Made by a program: the position numbers and the translations under genes. Source: Littorina saxatilis (lineage: Eukaryota > Mollusca > Gastropoda > Littorinimorpha > Littorinidae). Taken from it: a DNA stretch of 64,000 nucleotides. Each line of letters starts with the position of its first letter. Within the stretch, counting starts at the first letter, position 1. The stretch lies in the NCBI RefSeq assembly GCF_037325665.1, contig NC_090245.1:51734725-51798724 (forward strand). The letters run 5' to 3'. The notes under the pieces were generated by a model. That model saw only the letters and a program-made list of their open reading frames with translations. It was not told the DNA's origin and made no database searches. This document shows, piece by piece, positions 24,431-50,738 of this stretch.

Positions 24431-25690
24431 AACAAGTCGCGTAAGGCGAAATAACAACATTTAGTCAAGCTGTCGAACTCACAGAATGAAACTGAACGCA
24501 CTGCTTTTTTCACCAAGACCACATACTCGTAGTTTCGTCAGTCCACCGCTCGTAGCAAAGGCAGTGAAATCGACTCCCCCCCCGCGGGTTAGGGGGAAGA
24601 ATTTACCCGATGCTCCCCAGCATGTCGTAAGAGGCGACTAACGGATTCTGTTTCTCCTTTTACCCTTGTTAAGTGTTTCTTGTATAGAATATAGTCAATT
24701 TTTGTAAAGATTTTAGTCAAGCAGTATGTAAGAAATGTTAAGTCCTTTGTACTGGAAACTTGCATTCTCCCAGTAAGGTCATATATTGTACTACGTTGCA
24801 AGCCCCTGGAGCAAATTTTTGATTAGTGCTTTTGTGAACAAGAAACAATTGACAAGTGGCTCTATCCCATCTCCCCCCTTTCCCCGTCGCGATATAACCT
24901 TCGTGGTTGAAAACGAAGTTAAACACCAAATAAAGTAAAAGTAAAAGTGAAATCGACAAGCCATGCAGAATAGTACGGTAGTGGTCGCGCTGAGCAGGAT
25001 AACACGCTTTTCTGTATGTCTATTCTTTTTAGCTTACTGAGTTTGTTTTTAATCCAAACATATCATATCTATATGTTTTTGGAATCAGGGACCGACAAGG
25101 AATAAGATGAAATTGTTTTTAAATAAATCGATTTCGGAAATTTAATTTTGATCATAATTTTTATATTTTTAATTTTCAGAGCTTCTTTGTAATCCAAATA
25201 TTACATATGTATATGTTTTTGGAATCAGAAAATGACGAAGAATAAGATGAAATTATTTTTGGATCGTTTAATCAAAAATTAATTTTAATTACAAGTTTCC
25301 GATTTTTAATGACCAAAACTCATTCATTAGTTTTTAAGCCACCAAGCTGAAATGCAATACCAAAGTACGGCCTTCGTCGAAGATTGCTTTGCCAAAATTT
25401 CAATCAATTTGATTGAAAATGAGGGTGTGACAGTGCCGCCTCAATCTTTTTACAAAAACCCGGATATGACGTCATCAAAGGTATTTATCAAAAAAATAAA
25501 ATCCGGGGATATCATTCCCAGGAACTCTCATGTCAAATTTCATAAAGATCGGTCCATTAGTTTAGTCTGAATCGCTCTACACACACACACGCACAGACAG
25601 ACACACACACGTGCACATACACCACGACCCTCGTCTCGATTCCCCCTCTATGTTAAAACATTTAGTCAAAACTTGACTAAATGTAAAAAG
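24431..25690. mobile_element. ACATTTAGTCAAG-type MITE, copy 1, split by a retroposon
   Basis: The ends ACATTTAGTCAAGCTG and CTTGACTAAATGT are inverted. The interior has ATATGTTTTTGGAATCAG repeats and a (CA)n tract before GACCCTCGTCTCGATTCCCC. It matches the copy at 34167-35008, except that a retroposon sits inside it at 24575-24945. Confidence 0.85.
24575..24945 (+). mobile_element. Retroposon family R1, copy 2, with 12-bp target duplication
   Basis: The direct repeat AGTGAAATCGAC occurs at 24563-24574 and 24946-24957. The element starts with a C/G-rich CCCCGCGGGTTAGGGGG and ends ACACCAAATAAAG plus an A-rich tail. The insertion interrupts the MITE, so it is the younger of the two. Confidence 0.9.
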
Positions 25691-26140
25691 GAAAGCCCCT
25701 GCTTCTCCACGTGGGGTACGAAACACACACACTCACACAGATATCCTGAGGGCAAATGCTGTTCCAAGTACAAAGCGACTGTTTGCATGATCGCCCCCAA
25801 TATGCATGCATGGACTCGGCCGTCAGCGAAGAAACTGGTCCATTTAGTTGAAAGTAGGTAGAGAGGGTAGAACAGTTCGCCGCGAACATAGCGTTGCCTA
25901 CAACATGAAAACTTTTTGTCTCTGCGCGAACAGATCGGTAGCTCTAAGCAACGCACCCCTGGTGTGTGTGTGTGTGTGTTCAAAACAATTGAGGACTAAG
26001 TGTACAAGTGCACTGTGTCTGTTTCACTAAGTTTAACATTCCTTTGACTTTTGACATTTAGTCATCACACACCATACTGACATCATGCGCTCTCACACAC
26101 ATTTGAAGAACTGACTTAAACGACCGCAGGATACAAGAAA

Positions 26141-28247
26141 TTTATTTTCAACATGAAGAAGCTTCTTCAAAACATGGCCCTGCATATACATGTTATGCAC
26201 ATGAAACTTTGACAATTAACTAATAATATGATATTTGAAAAATCCATTAACGTATCAAATTTGAATGAAAACAGGAAAAATAGCTGCATTGAAACAAAGT
26301 CTTCAGGGGAGAAGACCAACCAAAGAAGAAATTACCGTTCAATGACAAAAATAACGACAACAAAATCAGCAGAATTATAGTCTTTCAAAAAACAAAACTT
26401 CCCAAGGAAATTTCATGTACAAGCATCTGCTTACATTGTGCACAAGGGTTAACAATCGGTCAGAACGTATATTCTCAAACACGACATATTCGAGAGAAAA
26501 GGGTGAGGTAATTGAGAAGTTTAATATGACTGTCATGTTCTGACTGCAATAAGTATGCCAAAAGAAAATCAATTAACTACGATCAAAGTGTTGCATTCAC
26601 ATAAACACAACCTGCTTATCCAACTAAACAACACAACATGATCATTAAGTTCAAGAAAAAGTGATGGAGGTATTTATGCTAAAATCTTAAACATTTTCCA
26701 CATGTAAATCTCAATAGTGCTAGCATGCTCTTTTAAGAACACTGTACCTGTTTACACGATGTGATAACAGATCATTAAATAGGGGGTACAACTTAAAAAG
26801 AAGAAACAATAACGGTACTTGGCACCATCTTTTCTACCTTGTGAATTAAAATCAAAAACAGGTACGTTTGCATGCAGCCTTTGTAGACATAGCACATACC
26901 GACATAGAACTCGTACAATCCATTAAGGGCAAGCTATCTTACACCATGCCCTGACAGCCCACACTCATAAACTCCATTAAACAGCAGTCACACAGACAGA
27001 AACATTTTGCCTAGGCTATGAAGTCAAAGGTGCAGCATTTTTTTTTTAACTGAAGTCAAAGATCAGTTTCTGTTGCTCTAAGCAAGCTGGCATTCAACAC
27101 AGCTAATCAGCTTACACAACAAATTGTGAGCGATGGAGTCGGGTCATAAAGACAATAAGCACAAGAATCTATTAAGACAATTGGTGTTTAAACCATTCAT
27201 TTTAAATTCATTGCGTATAACATGGAAGCTAAAGCTGGACACAGTGACTGAGAAGATATCAGGATTTTAATCAAGTACCACTGCCATTCTCATACAGATT
27301 TAAGATACAATTTTCCATCGCATGCTCAGCCATGTTTACACTTCTAGTTTACACCTTTCTTTCTTTATTTGGTGTTTAACGTCGTTTTCAACCACGAAGG
27401 TTATATCGCGACGGTTCTAGTTTACATCCACTTCTCTCAACAGAAAATCTTCTGAAATGATTAACAGCTTGGAATCAGATGCTCATTCTGTTAAACCTTT
27501 CATGCTCTCTTTTAAACATTTTTTGACAATCACATGAATGCTTGAGCAAGGGTTATCACTTAGTGACAGGCATTACAGGAGAGGGGAGAGGCAGTAACTG
27601 CCATGTGATCAAACATTAAGGACACTTACTTTTAAATTACATATAGAGAAAAGATTACACATTCAATGTTAAGAGTGCAACAAATCAGAGAATGATCTGA
27701 AATGCCAAATAATTATTTGTTGATCCAAAAAATAGGTATTTCCCTTTCAATCTGTATATAAAAAAAAAATACGACAGGCAGTCTAAAAAAAAATATTTTA
27801 GGTTTAAAGTTTAGGATTTAACACACAAAGAGTTGAAAACCGAAGGATACAGGCTTAGAATAAAGAGGAATATCATATAAAGCGATTACTAAGAAAGCCT
27901 AGAAAGAAAACGTCTTTTGATAATGCTAAGGAATTTGTTCAAGACACATTCAGAGTTTTTACGATATTCTTTACAAGAAAGTTTTTCATTAAGTTACAGA
28001 ACACGCATTTTATGTACAGTTCAGTAACACTTAATTCAATATTACAGTTTCTTTTATTATTGGGTCTTTGCTACAAAATTTAAAAAAACAACCTGCTTAA
28101 TAGTACCGTTCACTAAAAGCAAAACTCCTCAGACAACTCAAACCGAGTTAGAAAAAATTCGAAATATCTTCCATCCACATGTTCGTTTTAATCACGAAGG
28201 TAACACAAAATTTGCAGAAAACGTCTGTTCAACATTGATGAGTTCAT
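26141..28247 (-). other. PDCD6: Probable PDCD6 3'UTR
   Basis: About 2.1 kb after the PDCD6 stop with no gene and even, A/T-rich composition. A TTTATT at 26141-26146 reads AATAAA on the minus strand and is the candidate poly(A) signal. A 52-bp fragment of the R1 retroposon tail lies at 27361-27412. Confidence 0.5.
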
Positions 28248-41597
<13,350 letters not shown>

Positions 41598-41977
41598 CGT
41601 ATCCTTTCACTTCTTTCTCAATATGGGGAGTAAACGAATGTAAATCGACGTGTCCTTTTTCTCTTCCGCTGCCGTAACACAACAGTAGTATTTCTCAATC
41701 CGCCTTTATGAGTAATCAGCTATCAACCAGCAGGAAGTGATTAGAATATACGAGAGTTATCTTTCCTTGGTTTAATCTCTTAGGAAATAACAGCAAATTT
41801 GTTTGCTTTAATGTTAAAAGTTGCATCTTTTTTCCCTTTTTCCTCCCAAAGTCTTGTGACGATATTATTATTTAATATGCAAATTTGTCAAACTAATTGT
41901 TTTGTCTTTATTTCGTTATTGTATCAGGAATTTACTTTTGTCCACATATTTGTCTTCTGGCTGCTAACGTAAACAAC
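41598..41977. promoter_or_regulatory. Presumed bidirectional promoter, PDCD6 / coiled-coil gene
   Basis: Only 380 bp separates the PDCD6 start codon (minus) from an ATG followed by a GTGAGA donor (plus, 41978-41995) that looks like a first exon of the next gene. No TATA box is evident. Bidirectionality is inferred from geometry alone. Confidence 0.4.
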
Positions 41978-41995
41978 ATGGCGACCGGCGAATTT
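41978..41995 (+). other. Possible 5' leader exon or uORF start of the coiled-coil gene
   Basis: ATGGCGACCGGCGAATTT is followed by a good GTGAGA donor. Joined to the acceptors before the next exon, this frame does not continue into the coding frame, so I treat it as leader sequence, not as the start of the protein. Confidence 0.3.
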
Positions 41996-42211
41996 GTGAG
42001 AGAGCTTACTCAGTGATCAGGGGTAGCTGCCTTTTGTCTCACTCTGCTATGTTGTATTCATGATTTGCTTGAGTGGAGTGTGTGGTCGGCTGATTGACTG
42101 ACTGACTGTTTAATGGGTTTATGCTTTGCAAGAAATGCAGTTTAGTTTGATAGCTCCGTCTTAAATTAGTTTTGAGTTTGTTGCTGCTGCCTTTTGTTTT
42201 TGGGACTGGGA

Positions 42212-42570
42212 GTCTTCTTCTTCTTCTTCTGCGTTCGTGGGATGAAACTCCCACGTACACTCGTGTTTTTTGCACGAGTGGAATTTTACGTGTATGACCG
42301 TTTTTTACCCCGCCATTTAGGCAGCCATACGCCGTTTTTGGAGGAAGCATGCTGGGTATTTTCGTGTTTCTATAACCCACCGAACTCTGACATGGATTAC
42401 AGGATCTTTTTCGTGCGCACTTGGTCTTGTGCTTGCGTGTACACACGGCGGTGTTCGGACACCGAGGAGAGTCTGCACACAAAGTTGACTCTGAGAAATA
42501 AATCTTTCGCCGACAGCGGCCAACTGGATACAAATCCAGCACGCTACCGACTGAGCTACATCCCCGCCCT
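42212..42570 (-). mobile_element. tRNA-headed SINE (S2 head, S1 body) with target duplication
   Basis: Flanked by GGGACTGGGA at 42202-42211 and 42571-42580. On the minus strand the head reads GGGCGGGGATGTAGCTCAGT, and the body and (GAA)n tail are those of family S1 (CACGCAAGCACAAGACCAA). 359 bp. Confidence 0.9.
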
Positions 42571-42668
42571 GGGACTGGGATTGAGTTGTATTCCTTCCTA
42601 GAATCATGCTATATGGCCTTTGCCTACAGCGTCAGATGTTTGGTGATATGGTTATCATTTACTTAACT

Positions 42669-42773
<105 letters not shown>

Positions 42774-43164
42774 GTGCATGCCGACAGGCGTGTGTGTATG
42801 CTCTCCAAACATTCACTGTGCCTGATGCAATTTTTATTTATTATCACGAGACTTTTAAAATATCATGCATCTGTCCAGGGTTACATCCACAGCAACTCTA
42901 CAACAAGAAAGAAAGAGGCCATGAAATGAATGGATCATTTTATGCCAGCAGAGAGACTTAGTGTAATCACTAATAAAACCGTATCACAATTTCAAGTCAG
43001 ACACTAACAAAGCTGTATGAATTTAATCCTTCAAATGAGTAGCACTAGCAGGCAAATCAAACAAATTATTTGAAATAGAAGGAAAAAAAACACACACACA
43101 CAGATAATACAGCCTGCCAAAATACCAGACTTTCAAACAGTGGCAAATAAACAATAGCACAAAG

Positions 43165-45252
43165 ATGTCAGTCATGATGAGGCCAGACAGTGGGACAAAG
43201 TCTAGGGCAGCAAGCCAGAGAGACGTCAACATACACATTAACGAGCTTCAGCAGCAGCTTACCAAAAGTCGCGGAGAGACTCAGCGAGCAAGAGACAAGC
43301 TCAACTGCCTGATCTCTCTTGTTAGAAGGTGATAATGAAGAATGTATTACTATGTGTAATCTAAACAACTTTGTTTTTTAACTATGTGTAATGTTATGTT
43401 TGTGTATTAAGTAAGTTCAGCATTGTAAATAAATTCCTGTGATTTTCATTTTCCTTGCAAGATAACTTTTAATTTTCTTTTTAAATCAGTTTTGCTGTTG
43501 TTGTTTTTTTAATTTGTGTGGCACTTTTGTTTTAATTGTTTTTGCCTTTGTATTTTAGGCGCATAAAGACAATTCAGTTTATAGGTGTGTGTTGTTTTTT
43601 ATCTTACTATTTTCATTTTGACAGCAATGAACTGTAAGATTTTAGGCTAGATGTGCTTCTCCAATTTTTTTATCCAGGACATATGAAAATAATTTCTTTT
43701 CATTTCTAGATCATGGAATGGAGACAGGAATGCATCTATACATCTTGCAAACATAGTTGGTAAGTGAGACACGTGGTCAGAAGCTTCAGTCTGCACACAT
43801 ACACACTCAAACTGCTGTTGTTAAAGGGGGTTGGTTCAGATTGATAGGTGAACGCGACAAAGATTTGTTTACAACTTTTTGTTGGTGGTGTAGAGTGGAT
43901 CAAGGGGAAGCAACATTCTATCAAGAACCAAATCAAACAAATCAAAGCAAGAAATGTGAAAACAATTCTTAAACATGTATCCTTTATTTTCTAAAACTCA
44001 GAAGAAAATTTAGCTTTAAAAAGCACAGATGGAAAGCATTTTAAGTGATATCCAGCAGGCTTACATTTTGAATCAGCACCATGCACACATGTCCAAGGTG
44101 CACCTTTCTTGTTGAACAGGTCTGGACCTCCCTCCTGACTTGCTGGATTCCGGCGGCACAGCAGGAAGACCCACGTCCAGAGTCAATACTGCAAGCAGGC
44201 TAGAAGTGAGTTGATTGCATTGTGCATTTGTGGTTAGCAAATTATATATATGAATCGACGATTTTCGGAAATAACTCTTGTCATGTGTGTATGGGTTGTG
44301 AAAGAGTGAGTACCCTTGCTTTCGCTTGGACAAATATTGACAAGTGGTTCCTGTACACGTGTAAGAGACACACCCCCTTGCTAGTGACTGGCTGGCCTAT
44401 AATGTCACGTGGGACACTACAGACCAGTCACTAGCTTCTTCTTCTTCTTCTGCGTTCGTGGGCTGAAACTCCCATGTACACTCGTGTTTTTTGCACGAGT
44501 GGAATTTTACGTGTATGACCGTTTTTTACCCCGCCATTTAGGCAGCCATACGCCGTTTTCGGAGGAAGCATGCTGGGTATTTTCGTGTTTCTATAACCCA
44601 CCGAACTCTGACATGGATTACAGGATCTTTTTCGTGCGCACTTGGTCTTGTGCTTGCGTGTACACACGGGGGGTGTTCGGACACCGAGGAGAGTCTGCAC
44701 ACAAAGTTGACTCTGAGAAATAAATCTCTCGCCGAACGTGGAGACGAACTCACGCTGACAGCGGCCAACTGGATACACTTGAAATCCAGCGCGCTACCGA
44801 CTGAGCTACATCCCCGCCCTCCAGTCACTAGCAAGAGGGCTTGTCTCGAACACATGTACTGGAACTAAGTGTCCATATTTGTCAGAGAACAAGCAAGAGT
44901 ACTCACTCTTTCACAACCCCTACAAACCAGACAGAGTTATTTCCGGAATTCGTCTATTGCCGTACAGAAGTTCTGGAACCGATGTTCTTTTTTTCCCTTT
45001 TTTTTCCCCCGATGTTCTTGATTCATTGGCAAACATGCAGAAGATTTGTTTGATTTGCAAGTACATGTACACAGAAAACCATGACTGTTACATGTTTTGA
45101 TTAAGGAGGAATATATATTGGGGTTGGGTTAAAGTAGCCATGACGAAAAAAATAGTTGGGATTTCCACATTGGCCATTGGTAATGGTGTGCTTTGCACAT
45201 CAAACAAGACTAATGTTATATCAACATTATATTTTGCGTGCCGTCTACGTGA

Positions 45253-45287
<35 letters not shown>

Positions 45288-45561
45288 AGGGAAGAATAAG
45301 AGAGATAGACAGCTAGACAGAGAACACCAGAGAAAGAAAAAAAGAACGCGCAAGAAAGAATATGACGTCATAACTCATCATGACAATTTAATACACTGAA
45401 GATCACGTGCCGTCATTCCGTACTTTCATACCATCCTGACGAAGGCAGTTTATCTGCCGAAATATTGATCAAAACAAGTATTTAACCTGGTTACTGGTGT
45501 GTCTTCTTTTTACTAATGTTATATATATGCACAGTTTTTGTTCTTAAAATACAATACATCT

Positions 45562-45623
<62 letters not shown>

Positions 45624-45696
45624 CAACAGAAACATGCACACACGCTCACACAAGCATGCACACACATACACACACAAACACACAAACACACAAACA

Positions 45697-45759
<63 letters not shown>

Positions 45760-48700
45760 GGAAAAAAGTGTAAACGGAGAAAGCAGATGAGTGCAATTTT
45801 TCTAAGTTGTGCTTTCATTTCTTTGAAGCCGAACATCAGATGTACTTTAATTTCTATAGAATCGAGCAGTTATGAACTGGAAGCGACTGACTCTGAGACT
45901 GCTGGACAGAGATTACAAGATGATGCAGCAAGAGATCGAGGAGCACCAGCGCCTCTACATCGAGAACCGCAGTCGCTACATGGATGAGGTCATGAACAGC
46001 CACCAGCAAGACATGACTCATGTGTCCCTCAGCAGACCCTCTTCCGGCAAGGTGTCCTCCGTAGATCAGCACTTTTTGCAGCAGCATAACAAGGTAGAGG
46101 ACTATTGCCATCCGTAGATCAGCACTTTTTTGCAGCAGCATAACAAGGTAGAGGACTATATTGCCATCCGTAGATCAGCACTTTTTGCAGCAGCATAACA
46201 AGGTAGAGGACTATTGCCATCCGTAGATCAGCACTTTTTGCAGCAGCATAACAAGGTAGAGGACTATTGTTATCCGTAGATCAGCAGTTTTTACAGCTGC
46301 ATAGCAAGGTAGAGGACTATTGCCATCCGTAGATTAGCAGTTTTTGACTCACATGCGAAGCAAAAGTGAGTCTATGTACTCACCCGAGTCGTCCGTCCGT
46401 CCGGACGGCCGTCCGGAAAACTTTAACATTGGATATTTCTTGGACACTATTCAGTCTATCAGTACCAAATTTGGCAAGATGGTGTATGATGACAAGGCCC
46501 CAAAAAACTTACATAGCATCTTGACCTTGCTTCAAGGTCAAGGTCGCAGGGGCCATAAATGTTGTCTAAAAAACAGCTATTTTTCACATTTTTCACATTT
46601 TCTCTGAAGTTTTTGAGATTCAATACCTCACCTATATATGATATATAGGGCAAAGTAAGCCCCATCTTTTGATACCAGTTTGGTTTACCTTGCTTCAAGG
46701 TCAAGGTCACAGGAGCTCTTCAAAGTTGGATTGTATACATATTTTGAAGTGACCTTGACCCTGAACTATGGAAGATAACTGTTTCAAACTTAAAAATTAT
46801 GTGGGGCACATGTTATGCTTTGATCATGAGACACATTTGGTCACATATGATCAAGGTCAAGGTCACTTTGACCCTTATGAAATGTGACCAAAATAAGGTA
46901 GTGAACCACTAAAAGTGACCATATCTCATGGTAGAAAGAGCCAATAAGCACCATTGTACTTCCTATGCCTTGAATTAACAGCTTTGTGTTGCATGACCTT
47001 GGATGACCTTGACCTTGGGTCAAGGTCACATGTATTTTGGTAGGAAAAATGTGTAAAGCAGTTCTTAGTGTATGATGTCATTGCTAGGTTTAGTTATTTG
47101 ACCTTGACCCTGAAGGTCAAGGTCATGTAAAGGTCAAGGTCAAGCATGTGAGTCGTATGGGCTTTGCCCTTTTTGTTACAGCTGCATAGCAGCTAGAGGA
47201 CTTTTGCCATCGTAAATACAGCTGTACAATAAGGTATTAAACTATTGTCATCTGTAGATCAGAGAAACAAAGGGACGGAAGCGCTCTAAATGCATACGAC
47301 ATGTGGAACATGAGTAAGCAAGAAAAGTGCGGAACCAATCTCCTGGCACCTGAGAGTGAGTGCATGAGTTTGTGTGCTTTGTTTGTGTTGTAGATGCCTG
47401 TGTCCACATTTGTGAACCTGTCTATGCACATGTGTGTGTGTATTTGACAGTTTGTGTCCGTGCATGTATGTGTCAATTTACAAGTTGAAACTGATAACCA
47501 GAGTGTTTTGTTGTGGAACAGGTCGGAACCGATGGAAGGAATGAAATGAGACGCCCTCTGTACCGTCCCACCAAATCAGCGGGGACGCGACGCCACAATA
47601 CCTCCCGTGATGTGGTGGACCAGGCCGAGGTCAAACTGCGAGACCTCTTTGTTGAAGCACAGCCGCCTTGCGCCTTCCCTCCTGGTGGCCCCTCTGATGG
47701 TGTGAGTTTACATACTACTTATCTTGTGTTCTTCTGGTCTGGTTATTTGTCATTTACCTTATTTATTTATTTCTGTCATCTATTTGTCTGTCTGTAAGTC
47801 TAAATAGAGTAGATGCATGCTTACTCAAGGCTGGCAGGGATGCGCAGGCACAGCTCTAAACTGTATCTTAAACTTTGCATACAGCAAAGAGATTTATAGA
47901 TATGCCTTTGTTTGAATATCTGTGTGTGTGCCTCCATGTTGAGAAGTTATGGGGTTGATACAGAATGCCCTGAACATGATGTCAGCAGGCATCATATAAC
48001 AGATAACAATTCAAAACGTCTTTCATAAGCTTCATACAAAAGGGAGAGAATATAATCCAGCAATGTTTGTTTTTAAAATGTTTAGTATGGTTGCGTTGTT
48101 CTCTTTGTTGCACACTAATATTGTGTTAACTAGTTAACCACAGGGTGTCCTTGCCCCGTGTGGACCTCATGCATTGTGACTTGGTTCTGTAATTATGAAA
48201 TTTCCCTTTTTCCTGCCCGAGCCTTTGTACTTGACTGGTGTTTGTTTCTGTTTATCTCCATCAGATTAACTTTGAACGTGTGTTGTGTTGCGAATTTAGT
48301 TGAGCTATATCGTTTCCTTTGCATCTGCCTGATCAAGCTTTAGGTCTCTAAGGAATCACTTTCCTTTTTTGTGCACCTTGTGTGAGTTTGTCGTTTAATG
48401 AGTGTTTACATTTTTTCTGTTGTCAATCTGAAACATACTTAGTGATTTAAACGAGCAGAAAACATTCTGTTGGTTTCAGGCACTTGCAGGCTTGAAGGAG
48501 AAACAAACTACCATTCAAAAGCGCATCCGTCAAGATTATGATGATTCTAAGCGCTATGTGCAGGTATGTTCATAATAATTGTAGAAGGAAACTTTTTTTT
48601 TTAATGAGTAACGTCAAGACAGTGGACTTTAGGATCTGTTTTAGCACTGTAATTGTAAAAACATTTTATGTGTCTGCGTGCGATAGGTATGTGGTTTGTC

Positions 48701-50686
48701 TGTACATCTTTAATTCAGTGTTACATGTATTTTGTTTCCAGCATAATAACTGGATAGGTGATGTGAAATGAGTCGTGTCATCGAGATCAAGTCCCGAAGT
48801 TGCGTGTGTGTATAAAAGTCAGACCTGGGAACCCATACTATTTTGCCGTATTTTGTACGCATGATTGTCTAGAATACGATCAGTACGGTCAGTTAAAAAA
48901 AAAGGCGACGTGAACAATTCCCAGACTACTTTTCTTCACAAGCGCATCCCGAAGCCGATCCAGTGTTTTGACACATGATTACAGTTTTTGAGTCACTTGA
49001 GAAAAAGTGACTCTATGTAATCGGTCAGTGTTAGTCTGTCCGGCCGGCCGGCCGGCCGGCCGGCCGTCCGTAGACACCACCTTAACGTTGGACTTTTCTC
49101 GGAAACTATCAAAGCGATCGGGCTCATATTTTGTTTAGTCGTGACCTCCAATGACCTCTACACTTTAACGATGGTTTCGTTGACCTTTGACCTTTTTCAA
49201 GGTCACAGGTCAGCGTCAAAGGAAAAATTAGACATTTTATATCTTTGACAAAGTTCATCGGATGTGATTGAAACTTTGTAGGATTATTCTTTACATCAAA
49301 GTATTTACATCTGTAGCCTTTTACGAACGTTATCAGAAAAACAAGGGAGATAACTAGCCTTTTCTGTTCGGCAACACACAACTTAACGTTGGGCTTTTCT
49401 CGGAAACTATAAAAGTGACCGGGCTCAAATTTTATGTGAACGTGACTCATTGTGTTGTGAATAGCAATTTCTTCCTGTCCATCTGATGCCTCATATAATA
49501 TTCAGAACTGCGAAAGTGACTCGATCGAGCGTTTGCTCTTCTTGTTCTCAGTAAACATTGAAAGAAGCATTTGTATTAAATGTATTGGTAAACTTAATAA
49601 ATAGTGCCACGGATGCATACGAAGCATGTTTGAAGCATGGATGTTCAAAATGCTGTGTGGAATATGCTCATTTTTTGACTCACATGCGAAGCAAAAGTGA
49701 GTCTATGTACTCACCCGAGTCGTCCGTCCGTCCGTCCGTCCGTCCGTCCGTCCGGAAAACTTTAACGTTGGATTTTCTTGGACACTATTAAGTCTATCAA
49801 CACCTGATGTTGCCTGATGGTGTATGGTTACAAGATCTCAAAAAACATGTGCGGCAACTTGACCTCACTTCAAGTTCAAGGTCACAGGGGCCGTAATTGT
49901 TGTCTTAAAAACGACCATTTTTCACATTTTCGCATTTTCTCTGAAGTTTTTGAGATTTAATACCTCACCTATATATGATATATAGGGCAAAGTAAGCCCC
50001 ATCTTTTGATACCAGTTTGGTTTACCTTGCTTCAAGGTCAAGGTCACAGGAGCTCTTCAAAGTTGGATTGTATACATATTTTGAAGTGACCTTGACCCTG
50101 AACTATGGAAGATAACTGTTTCAAACTTAAAAATTATGTGGGGCACATGTTATGCTTTGATCATGAGACACATTTGGTCACATATGATCAAGGTCAAGGT
50201 CACTTTGACCCTTATGAAATGTGACCAAAATAAGGTAGTGAACCACTAAAAGTGACCATATCTCATGGTAGAAAGAGCCAATAAGCACCACTGTACTTCC
50301 TATGTCTTGAATTAACAGCTTTGTGTTGCATGACCTTGGATGACCTTGGGTCAAGGTCACATGTATTTTGGTAGGAAAAATGTGTAAAGCAGTTCTTAGT
50401 GTATGATGTCATTGCTAGGTTTAGTTATTTGACCTTGACCCTCAAGGTCATGTAAAGGTCAAGGTCAAGCATGTGAGTCGTATGGGCTTTGCCCTTCTTT
50501 TTGTCAATACAAAATGACCCCCCCCCCAGCCCTCCTATTCGTGACTGATGCTGTTGTTATTTCATGGCCCTCCTTTCCGCTTGTTCTTAAAATGCACCAA
50601 GTTTGTTTGAGAATACCAGGGGTTCCTAGGTCTGAAAAGTGCACCTGCATGCTTTTCTGCCTATGTGTGCATGCTTGTGTGATATG

Positions 50687-50738
<52 letters not shown>

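Larger units (their letters stand above)
48820..50634. mobile_element. hAT-like element with nested repeats A and B, 6-bp duplication AAAAGT
   Basis: It starts CAGACCTGGGAACCCATAC and ends GGGGTTCCTAGGTCTG. AAAAGT flanks it at 48814-48819 and 50635-50640. Repeat A (48990-49544) and repeat B (49677-50503) sit inside. The GCCGTATTTTGTACGCATGA near its left end ties it to 39707-40038 and 13201. Confidence 0.85.

Noticed and set aside
43559-43584. 26-nt AG...GT mini-exon candidate in the coiled-coil gene
   Set aside because: Including it shifts the frame into a stop in the next exon, while skipping it keeps all phases intact.
45516-45836. His/Thr and Cys/Val repeat frames
   Set aside because: They come from the (CA)n microsatellite; the real coding exon begins at 45860.
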